Assembly (NCBI GenBank): GCA_943735955.1
Contig: OX030959.1
Span: 719,725-783,724, forward strand
Direction: 5' to 3'
Source: Piscicola geometra
Lineage: Eukaryota; Annelida; Clitellata; Hirudinida; Piscicolidae
Length of the DNA: 64,000 nt
Within the stretch, counting starts at the first letter, position 1. Each line of letters begins with the position of its first letter. The notes under the pieces were generated by a model. The model ran no database searches, was not told where the DNA came from, and was given only the letters and a program-made list of their open reading frames with translations. Positions 40,620 to 52,025 of this stretch are shown one piece after another. The position numbers and the translations under genes were made by a program.

Positions 40620-42140
40620 TTCTTTTCTCTTGGAAGCAAGAAAAAGACGAAAACAGCGCTTATAAAAGGTCGTAAAAATCAAGAAGGTGAAATAGTTCAA
40701 AGTGATAAATTTAACTCGAAGAAATTCTGGGCTTACATAAGTTCTAAAAGAAAGACTCGGAATGGGATTAAATCCTTTTGAAAATGGTTAAATAAATATT
40801 ATGACGGATTTAGAACAAGCGGAAATTTTTAAAACATTTTTTAAGTTTTTTTAAAAAAGTAAATCATTTTAGTAAAATTGAAAATATGGAATTTAAAGAG
40901 ACTTCAGATGGAGGGGAATTCCCACATAAAGAGATTATTAAATTATTAGAACAACTAAATGTATCAAAAGCCTCAGGTCCAGATCAGATTCATCCTATGC
41001 TTTTATCAAAATTAGCGAACATATTGAATGAACCATTATTTGATATTTATAACAGTTCATTAAACAGCGCTGCCATACCACAAGATTGGAAAAGAGGAAA
41101 AACAATCACCTTAAAATGTAAAGCATTTATGTATTTATAAAAAAAGGTTTAAAAAGTGTCTACTTTTAACATAATTTAAATATTATTCAAAAATAGACTT
41201 GAAAGACATATTAAAATGAACGAACTATTTATTAATATTCAATATTATTGGTGGTCGTTCAACAATGCTACAACTCATTAAGGTAATGGGTGATTAGAAC
41301 GGTGTTTTAGACAGAGGGAGAGCAATAGATCATATCTATACGGACTTTATGAAAACTTCTCGATTATAGGCTAATACATAATTGGAAAACTATGCTATTA
41401 GAAACAAAACGTGTAGATGGATTAAACATTTTATTCACAACCAAACTCAAAAAGTAAATGTCAAAGGTACAAAATTGCAATGAGAGGGTGACAGGTGGCA
41501 TTCCCCAAGGTTCCGTCTAGTGACCATTGTGATTTATTATTTATATAAATTATTCAACAAAAATGTCAACTTATGTATGTTGACAAAATATAATTATATC
41601 GCCAGATAACTGAAAGCGTTGACGATATAACTCTAAAAGAAGACATAAATAAAATATTGGAATGGAGTCTGCATGACAACTCAGGCTTCACCCGGATAAA
41701 TGAAAAATATTACAAATATCTATAAAAACATATAAATTTCGAGTTTATACTATGCAAGATTACGAGGGAGGTCAGGTATTACTAGAAAGTATTGCATATG
41801 AAAAAGACCTTGCTGTAGGTATAGAAAATAATTTAAAATTCGAAATTTTAAAGACAAAGTTGCCTAGCTAGAATACAGCGAGTGGAGTCCACATTGAAAA
41901 ATCTTTATTGTATACAATATGTCCAGAGCAGAGCAATCAAAATGTTATCAGATCTTTAATTTTTTTCGTATAGTGAAAGATGAATGATGGATGACAGAAA
42001 TACATGTGAAAGATGGAGAGAAAAAAAATACTGCTCTTGAAAAAATATTTTCGTTTTTATAGTGCATGGCAGGTGCATGTTTAGATTAAACTTTATATTT
42101 CTTTATATAATCTCGTGAGACCAAGATTACCTTTTAATAG
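40620..42140 (+). mobile_element. Decayed non-LTR (LINE) reverse-transcriptase fragment
   Basis: Plus-strand remains of a LINE ORF2, broken by stops and frameshifts. In order: a pre-RT segment (FNSKKFWAYISSKRKTRNGI), an intact stretch at 40886-41140 with KASGPDQIHPMLLSKLANIL and SAAIPQDWKRGK (RT block 'KA.GPD.I.P..L' to 'G..P..WK'), then GGRSTMLQLIKVM and VLDRGRAID.IYTDFMK, then GGIPQGSV, then EKDLAVGIENNLKF, and finally RAIKMLSDL. This order matches CR1/Jockey-type polymerases of the NYRP...GIPQGS...EKDLGV class. No poly-A tail, 5' end or target-site duplication was identified. The copy cannot be active. Confidence 0.85.
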
Positions 42141-42483
42141 CGGTAAAATATTTAAAGGTCTAAGACAAGTTTACTAAACAGTTTTAATGGTTAATTATGC
42201 ATTTTGACAAAAATTAGAAACGTGTAAAAATAATTTTCTGTTAATTGAATTTTTGTTACTAGGGAAACATTTTGTATTTTCAAATATATCTAAAATTTAA
42301 TCTAAATGGATGATATCGTGCAATCTAGCAATTTATGTGTGGAAAAGTTTAATAGAAAGGTTATTTAAATTAACATGTAAATAAATAACTGATTAAAATT
42401 AACTGCTCATTTGAAAGTTTAACCACTTTTAAAAACCCATATTAATTTAATGATGAAATGTATTCAATATATACCCAAATCAG

Positions 42484-45425
42484 GAAGTAGATGAGCATGG
42501 TGTGATGGAGCTTTTGCAAAGTCTATATGACTTGCTCAAAGGTAAAGTTAATTAATAACCATACATTTCAATATTAATAAAAAATATAAATCATTTTGAT
42601 TAAAGTTAACCCTAAAACTGTTATTTAAACATTCAAACCTCTCAGGCTTGCCACAGGAGTTTGCAGTGACATCTAGCGAGCTACTTGTTATTTGCAACCT
42701 CACCACAGCCTTTCTGCTCTACCAGCAAAAAGTGTCTTCTAAGAGTGGAGCAGATGATGATAATGATGATGATTTTGTCAAGGTCATCTCATATCTAAAC
42801 TCTAAAAGTGTGTGTATTTAAAAACCCATTTATTTTATTATATATTTTTTTTCAATTTATTAAATAATTAATAAAAGACTTACCTGCAAAAGCACACCAC
42901 AGCAGGGCAGCAGTCGACTGAAGGAGGCAACAGTGGACAGAGCTTGAAGGTAGTGCTGGAGAGCTTCTTCAACAACGCCTCCCTCTACCCTGGTTTCCCT
43001 TCACCCACCAATAGAACATGCAAATCATGAATATCCTATTAGGGGGTGTAAAGCCATCGACTTTTAGGACCATTTCACTAATTAAGCAGCTTGGCTCATT
43101 CCTGAAAACATTTGCAAACTTTTTCAAACGCAGATGAGCACAGATACTTCTACCTCTACCTGTCTCTCCTTCTTCTCATCAAGCTTTACACCTCTCGAGA
43201 CCATCATCATCATCACCACCATCATCATCATTGTGCCAAGTGGGCTGATCTCCTGGTCAGCCACCATTGCAAGCACACAGGCAAGTACCTTTCTGAAGGA
43301 CTTCAACAAATGCTGTTGATTCTCCTGTATTGACATCTGATGCACCCCCACCACAGCTGCAACCCCTGATGCTCTCCTGATTCCCTTCCTCTCCCTCCAT
43401 CCTCCCAGCCTCCCATCCATCATCCATTCCATCCACATCATTTCTTCCTTATGTCACCTTCATTTATCTATGACCATCCCTCCTCTTCCTTCTTCCTTCT
43501 CCTCCTCTTCTCTCTTCCACTCTCTCTCCATCTACATTCAAGGTGACACTCCACTCTTCCAACATTCCATCCTTTTTAAAGCATTTGATTTTTCAAGAAT
43601 ACTGACTATTACTAAAACTTTTAAACTTTTTAGTGCATTGTGAAGTCTCCCATTGCATTCCTTGCAGCTCTGAGTGAGTCTCCAACCAACATCGAATCCT
43701 GCATGCAAACGCTGCAGTCGTTCCTCACTCACCGCCCTTCCACCACCCACCATCCCATCTCCGCTTCTATCCATCCCTTCATCTCCACCAACATCCACCT
43801 CCTCTTTTCCATCTCTCTTTTCTCCAAGGTACCACCTGACTGCTCCACTCCCTTCCAACCTCCTCACCACTCATCCCCTCAAACTTCCCTCACCACCCAT
43901 TCCCTCCAACCTCCTTCACCCTTCCAACCTCCTTCACCCCTCCAACCTCCTTCACCCCTCCAACCTCCTTCACCCCTCCAACCTCCCTTACCCCTCCAAC
44001 CTCCTTCACCCCTCCAACCCATGCAGGCAAAGTACAATCTTTCCTTGCAAGTGGTTAAGGCTGTCATAGCATCTCTCTCCTCCACCACCATCTCTCCTCT
44101 CTCTCCCAACACCATCTCTCCATTATCTTTGTCTGCTACTCTGATCACTTGCATGCTTTTCCAATACATCCACCCTCCCGCCACCCACCTAAAAGCCCTT
44201 GCCTGTCTCAGAGATGTGAGTTTCGTTGTTGTTGAAAATAAAAAGTTGTCAACTCCAATCTCAACCACCGCTTCGACAGATGCTCCGCCAATACAACAGC
44301 AGCAACAACAACAACAACAGCTCCACACAACAACTACCCATCTTTTTCCGTTTCCTGCCACGAATCTTCGTCACAGACATCTTCCACACGAACGAAGCTC
44401 AAGTCGTCAATAAGATGGCGGACATCTGCTTCCGAAACGACATGTCAGTCTCTTTAAATTATTCTTCATCATTGGTTAATCCTTCAATCACTCATTCTTC
44501 CCGCCATACATCAACAGGTTGGACCAATGTGTCGAACACTGCGAGTACCTCGTTTCCACTCCACTGCCTCCAACTCCACCACCTCCATTCCCCCCTCCTC
44601 CATGCCTGCATCCACTGCACCACCTCCTCACCACCTACCTGCCTCCAGTGAACCTCTTCCGAGTGCACCAACGCCTGACGGAATGCCTCGAACGCCTGTG
44701 CAGGTTCGAGCAGTGTCTGCAGTCCTGTGAGGCACTCCTCCTCAAACTGCCCTCCATCCCTCTCTTCAGCGTCCTCCCACTCACCCATGCTGGTGCTGGT
44801 GGTGGCGGTAGTAGTCGTTGTGGTGGTGGTGGCATATTCGATGCGTCTCAACTGAACAGCAGCAGCAGCAGCAGCAACGGTGGAGACTGTCTTCTCCTTG
44901 ATGAGATGCTGCAGTCTTGCGAGGTGGAGGGCTGGAAGGCCAGGACACTTCTTCGCATGCGCAGGACTTCAGAAGCAGCTGATCTCGTCTCCAGGTGACG
45001 TCACTTGCTCTTTAGTTTCAGCATCATTCAGTCTCCATGGCAACGTCTCATGGAATTCAATGTTGCGTGCGTGTGGAGTAGCGACAATGCACATGCACGT
45101 AGGACCTCATCATCATTATCATCATCATCATCATCACCTCCATGCACTCAGAACGATTGCAAAGCTCGAATGGCTAGGAGTGCATTGGAAGGTTCCGGAA
45201 GAAATAAAAGAAAAGGAGGAGAAATGTCCAGATGGTGCTCCTGATTATCATCTCCGAGTCCTCCTCAGTGAGATGTACTGCCTCCAAGCTGACTGCTGCA
45301 CACAGGCACCATCTTCCTCCTCCTCCACCCATCCACCTTCCAGACAACTTCTACTCCACTCTCTGAGACTCGCACACCAGCTTGATCCAGGTCTTTGGAC
45401 CCTTTGTAATTTCTGTAAATTGTAA
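42484..45425 (+). CDS. Unrecognised multi-exon helical protein (5' partial, C-terminus complete)
   Basis: Nine exons join in phase to 565 codons ending in TAA: 42484-42541, 42646-42782, 42911-42992, 43134-43255, 43634-43828, 44027-44215, 44280-44443, 44518-44994 and 45152-45425. The product is Leu/Cys-rich and predicted helical, with tetratricopeptide-like pairs (VHQRLTECLERLCRFEQCLQ, then SCEALLLKLP; SEMYCLQADCCTQ; LLHSLRLAHQLDPGLW). Low-complexity insertions interrupt it: ten His encoded by CAT/CAC repeats (43203-43232), poly-Asn, a PPTPPPPFPPPP run and Ser/Gly runs. An α-solenoid scaffold is the most I would infer; I do not recognise the family. Two splice choices (acceptor at 42910, donor at 43256) were made to keep phase and are less certain. 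The beginning may lie beyond the LINE. Confidence 0.65.
43865..44024 (+). repeat. 19-bp minisatellite CTCCAACCTCCTTCACCCC
   Basis: About eight copies, entirely G-free on the plus strand, fill the intron between 43828 and 44027 and end at CAACCCATGCAG, the next acceptor. Confidence 0.95.
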
Positions 45426-46045
45426 CTAGGAAAGTCAATATTATACAGAATCTTGTTTCAAGTGTATCTTTTCTTTGTTGTACTTATTACACAGCATAAA
45501 AATGGCCATATACTAGACTAATACTGATTATAATCTTTATAGTAGTTACTGATGCTTTTTATAACTAATGTACAATTGAGCAGGTAGCACTGAGAAGGCA
45601 AACAGACTTGCAGCAGCAGTCGCCAGGAAATCCACTAGTTAAGGCATTTTAACACCTATATATTCTGACTGTTTCCTATTTTCTTATTATATTTTTTACT
45701 TACACACCCACCTCTCATTTAAAATATTGATTAATTAAGCATCTGGTATTTAATTTCTATAAAATGTATATCCTAAGCTTACCATCTAAACAAAGATGAG
45801 ACTAGTGCTTGCAGTTGTAATGGAAAAAGCTTCAAAGCCTCTTTATTGTGAATCAAAAAACATTTTATAAATGAAGATATACAGAACCAAAAAGAAGTTT
45901 GGCATTTTATCATGAAGGTGAATAAAAAATGTGTTTTTAAAATAAAAAAATATACTTCACCAAGTTAAAACTGTGTTTTAAACTAACATATTAAATTCTC
46001 ATTACCATAAATTCTTATAATTTTAAATCATTTCCATGAACCACG
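45426..46045. other. Tail-to-tail 3' flanks
   Basis: AT-rich DNA between the stop of the plus-strand helical-protein gene and the stop of minus-strand ZNF706. TTTATT at 45842-45847 (AATAAA on the minus strand) could end ZNF706 transcripts. No other gene seen. Confidence 0.55.
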
Positions 46046-46530
46046 TCAGGCGTCTTTCAGCTCCTCTGGCAAGGGGCTCTTAGGGTGCTTGTTTTCGAAA
46101 TGCTGCTTGTAAGTCTTCGCATCAGGCATTTGAGACTGGTTGTGGTGGTCATGTTAATTTAAATACAATAAAGTAATATTTTCAAATAATAAATTTAAAA
46201 ATATTTTTTTATAATCTTTAACATAATCTCTTTTTATTTACATATACAACATAACGTATTTAATGCTTTTGTCTCAACTTTAAATTTCTACATCTGGATG
46301 AGACAAGCTTTGAAGTGTATAATCTAACAACGTTTTTTCCATAGAAGTATAAATAAATAATTTTGAACTACGAAATATAATCTAGATGAGCCTACTTTAC
46401 AAACGGCGCATGAATAGATAAGAGCGGCCTGAGCAGATTTTTTCTGATCGGAACCTTGGGCTTTTTTAGCCTTAGCTTGCTTTTCCGCATTCTTTTGCTG
46501 CGATTGAATTTTCTGTTGACCCCGAGCCAT
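46046..46530 (-). CDS. ZNF706: ZNF706-type small C2H2 zinc-finger protein
   Basis: Two coding exons, 46530-46396 (donor AAA|GTAGGC) and 46135-46046 (acceptor ACAACCAG), join in phase 0 to a 74-residue protein. Vertebrate ZNF706 is about 76. The N-terminus MARGQQKIQSQQKN is characteristic and is followed by a Lys/Ala/Gln-rich basic region of the 4F5/SERF-like type. The second half is one zinc finger, CAVCKSQMPD...KQHFENKHPK, with the pattern C-x2-C-x12-H-x4-H; the intron falls directly after the CxxCK. It ends SPLPEELKDA. In vertebrates ZNF706 is a small nuclear protein linked to pluripotency control. It is on the same strand as the peptide gene at 46783 and only about 250 bp downstream of that gene's end. 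Confidence 0.95.
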
Positions 46531-46782
46531 TAGAAATTAACCGAATCGAAGGATGTTGCCACACAATTAATTAACGCCCAAAGATTGTTTTTGAAAAGTG
46601 ATGAGTAGTTCATTAGCGCTTTATTTATTAAGTTCTTGCAACCAAGTTATAATTTATAAGCTTATCTTCACTATTAATCAAAAAATATTTTTTTCATGAA
46701 TAATAAATAAATTAATTTTAAGCACCCATTTCGTAGCCATACTTTTCTTAATCGCATTTTTTCGGCCGAATATTTAGTCCTA

Positions 46783-47222
46783 TTATTCGTGAACGAGTGA
46801 AAAGTCTCTAAATATTCGGCACAGCTCTAATATTTTATTAAATTTCGTTGAAAAATATTTTATAAAAGTAAAAGTCACAATGAGTTCTGAATCGTAGTAG
46901 GATGGTTCGAGGAGAGTGGGTTGGAGAGTTCCAAAGAAGTCATAAACCTGATACCTTTTCTTCCCCATCTTTGGACGATTTGCACAACCGAACTTGTTGC
47001 AAAAAGCACGTTTGAGCTGTTAGATATTTGAGGTTGATTTTATTTCTTTTGATTCGTAAAAATTTTTATGATAGTATTAAAATAACTTCATGCATCACAG
47101 TTGAAAATAGATCAAGTCATTACGTTCTCTCTGTGGAGGGAATCTCCAGGTTTTTCGTAGCCTCCTTCACCTTCCACCATCAACAGAAAAAGCAGAAAAA
47201 CCAACACCTTTGCAGTAATCAT
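46783..47222 (-). CDS. CCAP-like amidated neuropeptide precursor
   Basis: Exon 47222-47124 encodes a signal peptide (MITAKVLVFLLFLLMVEGEG) and a short spacer ending LHREN. The donor is GTAATG. Exon 47016-46783 (acceptor CTAACAG, phase 0) opens with L-KR-AFCNKFGCANRPKM-G-KKR: a dibasic site, a disulfide-capable peptide, a Gly amide donor and a tribasic site. The core FCN-x-F-GC-x-N resembles molluscan CCAP-related peptides (FCN-x-[YF]-x-GC-x-N), with one residue fewer between the cysteines. A linker YQVYDFFGTLQP.. follows. With no further splicing the precursor is 110 residues, but a GTGACT after SELI could be a donor, because the sequence beyond it is AT-rich and intron-like. A TATAAAA lies about 140 bp upstream of the ATG. 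Such peptides act through GPCRs. Confidence 0.75.
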
Positions 47223-47361
47223 TGTTTTATTACTCTCAAAAAGAATCCAGTAAAGGTTTATGTGCAAGTTATCTGTTTTATATCTGTATATTGAAACTTG
47301 AACAAAACTCAAAACGTTTTTCACGTGGATCCAGTTTCTTAAATATCTTTCCAATTCAGAT

Positions 47362-47368
47362 TTTTATA
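47362..47368 (-). promoter_or_regulatory. TATA box of the CCAP-like gene
   Basis: TATAAAA on the minus strand, about 140 bp upstream of the ATG at 47222, predicts a start site near 47335. The next plus-strand gene starts its coding at 47872, so the two genes are head to head. Confidence 0.45.
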
Positions 47369-47871
47369 TCATAGAGCCTTTTATTATTCTTTTCTTCTTT
47401 TTCCATTTCCTCAACACTATGACGATCCTGTTTGGAATATCTGTTCCTATTGATCACATCATATATGATCTTATTTGAATGAATAAAGTTTAAAAAACTG
47501 CATAAAATCTATGTTAAAACCTATTTTTAAAATAGTAAAGCATATAGAATATAAAAAACAATAGAATAATAATAATCATTTCGTTATTGTTTGATTTATA
47601 AAATGTTCTTATTTGAATCTCTAGGCGAGAATTTGAATTTGAAGTGGCAATCAGGGTTGAATTCTAAAAAGGACCTTTTCAATTATTCACAACTTTCCCA
47701 TATAGAGGAAATCGTCTTTGGAAAAATTGTGATTTTGAGCACCTACTCTTTTATCATTATTTATATTGTTTATTTATATTGTTTTTAGAGTTTTTTTAGA
47801 TTACAAATATATGAAAGTAAATTCTGTACCACGGACCGTTAGATACACCTCCTTCTCACCTGTTGCAGAAC

Positions 47872-50407
47872 ATGAATGGATTGAAGTTATTATGGACAAT
47901 ACTGCAAACTTTATTAACTTGCAGCCTGGTTTCTTTAACGGAGTATGGAACGTGCAGCAAGTCTGAGAACTCGTGTGCATCAGAGCAGGCGAGTCTGCGC
48001 AGTGCCTATGGGACGGCACAGCACATCAATGTCGTTATCTTCGGGGCGACTGGAGACCTGGCCAAGAAGTACCTCTGGAACTCTCTGCTCCAGGTGCAAG
48101 GGTGTGTACAGGCAAGAGGTTTAGAGAGGTGCTGGTGGAGTGACAGTATATCTTAGAATCTGGAAAACCATTCAGTGAATGCTTCATCACTAATGCATGC
48201 CTCACCACAGGCATACGAACACTACCTCATCGAACATAAGCTCTACAAGTTCTCAATATATGCAGTGGGCCGAATAGACAAGCCAGAAGGTCGAAAGTTT
48301 TTGAGTGAATTCTTTTTGGGACTGCCAAAGTGCAGCACAGATGAGTGCTCGGAGGTGAAGAAAGGTTTTTCAGAAATTGTGCGTTACATCAAGGTTCTCA
48401 CAGTCAGAGACTTCCTGGTTTGGCATTTTGTCTTTAAATGTATAACTATAATAATAATAATAGTAATAGCCTTATTTCTTACTATGTCTAAACTTTGGAA
48501 CTGTGATGAAGATTTTTTTAAAAGTACCATTAAACAACTAAATCTTCAAATTAAAGTGAAAGTCATTCTTGCATCACAGGCGTTCAAGGAGCAGCTGGAT
48601 GAGAACACACAGAGTCTGTATGGACTGAGGGGCACACAGAAGTCTCAGGAGGTGGGCAGACTCTTTTACCTGGCCATCCCTCCTTCAGCTCTTCTCCAGA
48701 CCCTCGAACGCATCCACAAACACCTGATGCCAGTGTATGGGCATCCGTGGGTGAGGCTGGTGCTGGAGAAGCCCTTTGGCAATGGCCTCGAGTCAGTCAG
48801 GAGTCTCTCAGCTCAGGTCTCTTCCTACTTCAACGAATCTCAGATCTACCGGGTTGACCACTACTTGGGAAAGAGTGTGGTGCAAGAGATTTTGTCTTTC
48901 AGGTTTCTATTTTTGCGCCTCTTTGTTATCTTTATAACCTGTTATAGTTTATAATCTTCGTTAAACTTCCATGACTGGTTTATCTTTTCATGCATCTTCT
49001 ATTCATCCATTGCCCCCAAAATTATCTTAAACCTAATAACCCATACAACCATCATCAACTCACCCATCCATCAACCCACACCACCATCAAACCATCCATC
49101 TATTAACCCACACAACCACCATCATCCACCCATCCTCCCAAAGGACTGTGAATGATGCTGCGTATGGAGGCTTGTGGCACAGGGACCACATAGACAGGGT
49201 CGAGGTGGTCATGAAGGAAAAGCTCTCAGTGGCTGGTGAGGCATTATACAATATAATGCATGCGTTAAAAATATAAATAATAATAAATTTTCTTCAAGCA
49301 CCACAACCACCACTTCAACTACCCACCCAGGGAGAACCTCCACATACGACGAGATGGGGGTCATTCGTGACGTCATGCAGAACCACTTGACCCAGATGTT
49401 CGCCCTAGTTTCCATGGAGCTGCCCAATGAGGGAGCTGCAAGTATCAGCCAATTACATGCTCAGAAGCTAGATGTGCTTCAGAAGGTATAGTGGAGGGGT
49501 GGGATGGGGTTGTGGTTTAAAGGATGGTGTAGTGAATGGATGGGTGTCCGAGGGGTTAATGAGAATGCGTTCACTTTTTTGGCTTTATGAGGGAGTGTTT
49601 GGTGGATGAGCAGTAATGGTGCGAGGTTCAGTCTTCTTTCAGCACGAAGACCACTTCACAGACAACTCTGGCGCACAAGAAGAAAGTGCTGACTGGCCAG
49701 TACTCCACCTACAACTCAGAGTGGCTGGCTGAGACCTCCAGGTCGAACGAGGTCACTACCACCGCCACCTTCGCAGCCACTCTACTCCAGGTGCAGCATG
49801 AGAGGTGGCAAGGAGTGCCGTTTGTTCTGGTCTCGGGAAAGAAGATGGAAGAGAAAAGTTCATACGTGAGATTGGTCTTCAAGAGAGAGAAGGAGGAGGC
49901 CGGAGAGAGGCAGTTGCTGTTCCATGTGGATGGCAAGCTCGGCCAGTTCATTGCAGGTAGTTTCTTTTAATTGTTTGACATCATTTACTTCCAGCTCTAA
50001 GCAATCTCGACATCATTCTTATTCCAAATCACCACCCAGCTTCGAAAGATCTGCCAGAGATTCAGTTCAGAAAAGACTGGAGGCTGGTCGAGAGTCTGTC
50101 ATCATCGGCAGACATCTTCGGAAGTGCTCAGAAGAACTTGCGAATCTACGTGCCCCGTTGGAAGAAGAGCGCCTACGAGGAGGTGCTGAAGGGAGTGATC
50201 GATGCATCTCGACACCTCTTCGTGCCGCTGCCTCTGCTGCAGGAGTCGTGGAGGATCTGGGATGAGGTGTTAAGTGAGGCTCGCCATCTCAACCCTCGCA
50301 AGTACCTTGGCCTTGGCAAGGACGTGGCGAGACTTGCCTTCAAAGCCTCAATCGAAGACGGCCTTGAGTTTGAATTGACAGAAAACTACACTCAGTCGAC
50401 ACTGTAA
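47872..50407 (+). CDS. H6PD: ER-type glucose-6-phosphate dehydrogenase (H6PD-like, no lactonase domain)
   Basis: Seven exons in phase: 47872-48093, 48211-48393, 48580-48902, 49144-49235, 49331-49485, 49662-49956 and 50040-50407, giving 545 residues. The enzyme oxidises glucose-6-phosphate (H6PD also other hexose-6-phosphates) to the 6-phosphogluconolactone, making NADPH. The N-terminus [20 protein letters not shown] is a signal peptide, which points to the ER lumen. The Rossmann motif GATGDLAKK is at about 58-66, EKPFG at 198-202, substrate loop RVDHYLGK at 226-233 and the base His in [11 protein letters not shown]. The insert and spacing match H6PD (LAKKYLW, MKEK.S.AGRTS.Y.E.GVIRD) better than cytosolic G6PD. 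H6PD normally continues about 250 residues into a 6-phosphogluconolactonase domain; here a TAA follows TQSTL and no such domain is visible downstream. The exon 6 acceptor (TTCACAG at 49661) was chosen over 49642 to keep phase. Confidence 0.93.
49015..49143 (+). repeat. AACCCATC/CACCATCAACC-rich intron end
   Basis: Degenerate, almost G-free ACCCATCCATCAACCCACAC repeats precede the exon 4 acceptor (CCTCCCAAAG) of the dehydrogenase gene. Confidence 0.75.
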
Positions 50408-51700
50408 CTACTTCATCCTTTCATATTCACTTACATCTTTTTACTGAGCCTTATTGCTTTTCATGCCTTTTCGGATTCATTTTTGCCTTGAAAGAACCAA
50501 CTCTTGCGTTGAATGCTGTCTCAAAGAACATCTACTCGCATCTACTTCTCAACAAGTTTCTGTAAATTCATTTGAAGGGCGTAACCATATATATATAGTA
50601 TATGTATATGGGCGTAACATATTATTTTATATATAATATATATTTTATGTGGTGAAACTTTTGAGCAGAAAGACTATTTTAAACTTGAAAGCCTCAAGCA
50701 ATTGATTTTTATCAAGTTTAATTTTTGGCGAAATACAGTGAGAATTATCAATTTTTCAATAAAAATGAATAAAATCAAATAACCTTAATGCGACCCCCCC
50801 TCACATCAAGCCCCACCCACATCAACATGATGTTGTCAACATCCCCAGAGCACCACTTTTCTTACCAATACTGTATCGTCATCACCACATCATCATTATT
50901 CTTACAAAAGAATTATCATCGCCATCTTTCTGAAACTTATTGGCACTGGTGTTTAGTTTGCAACCAGAGGTACAGCAGAGACTCTTGCAAGACTGGATTT
51001 TTCTGACTGGCTTTCTCTTTTTGTTGATACTCCCCTGGTTCACTGCAACCATCTTTCAACATACTGAAAAACAACCAAGTCCCAAAAACCTTTCAAATTA
51101 ATAATCTATTATTTAAAGTTAATTTTTAATAAATTTTTTTATGTATTATACTTGAAATCATTAATCCTAAAAATGTATCGGCTGGTTAAAGCGCTGTCAA
51201 GACGACAGCTGCTAACCAAAGACCCTAAATAATAAGGCCCATTGATCTTCATTGTAACTTCAGAGCAAGCATAGCAACTTTATTGGGCTTAAAATTATAA
51301 TTTATCGATCCTCAGAAACGAACTAAACAACCCGCTCATCAAACTGCCTACCAGCCAGCTGTAGTTGTGTCTGAAAAAGAGGACATTAGCTCCAAAACAT
51401 TCATGCTCGCATCTCGCATTGAAATCTCTTATACCTCAGCAGCCTTTGGAAGCGTGGGTGGAGTTTTCCCAGTGCAGTGTCTGTACACATATAAATATTG
51501 AATTGTTAGTTGTGTTATGATAGGCAGAATCTGCACTAAATAGTTGTAGTTGTGTTTGCATGCGCCTAATAAGAATAATAATGGTTGCAGACTACATTCA
51601 CAAATTCCTGAATGATTCTTGCGGTAGCATTCATGCCTGTGTGCCTGTGTTCGGGTCGACGAGTTCGCACGCTTTGAATGAGGCTGATGTAAGAAAGGCG
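50408..51700. other. 3' UTR and intergenic DNA
   Basis: Overlapping polyadenylation signals AATAAAAATGAATAAA at 50758-50773 probably end the dehydrogenase transcript. No lactonase-like exon or other gene was found here. TATATATAGTATATGTATAT lies at 50590-50610. Confidence 0.55.
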
Positions 51701-51751
51701 CGGTTTTCATTGGCTGACGAAATAGCTTGGCTTGAACAGCTGATAAGAGGC

Positions 51752-51759
51752 TATATAAT
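51752..51759 (+). promoter_or_regulatory. TATA box with upstream inverted CCAAT
   Basis: CTATATAATG, with ATTGG (inverted CCAAT) near 51709, is a plausible core promoter for the small peptide gene. The predicted start near 51785 would give a 5' UTR of about 240 nt with several short upstream ORFs. Confidence 0.45.
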
Positions 51760-52025
51760 GACCTACCTCCTTTTTCACGCTCTCTACAACATGTCTCAGT
51801 AAATCTTCCGTTTTGTTACAAACATGTCTCCAACCTCCAACTCAGCCTTCAGGGATAATCTACCAGCAATTGAAGTCAAAATGGCGTTCAGAAAAGCACT
51901 CGACTGCTCAGAATTCATCGTACGACACTCGTTACAAGAGTCGATACTAGACCACCACTTACAAGTGCCACCTCCACATTCGCGAGATCATCATCATTGT
52001 CATCATCGGATCCTGCAACACGAAG

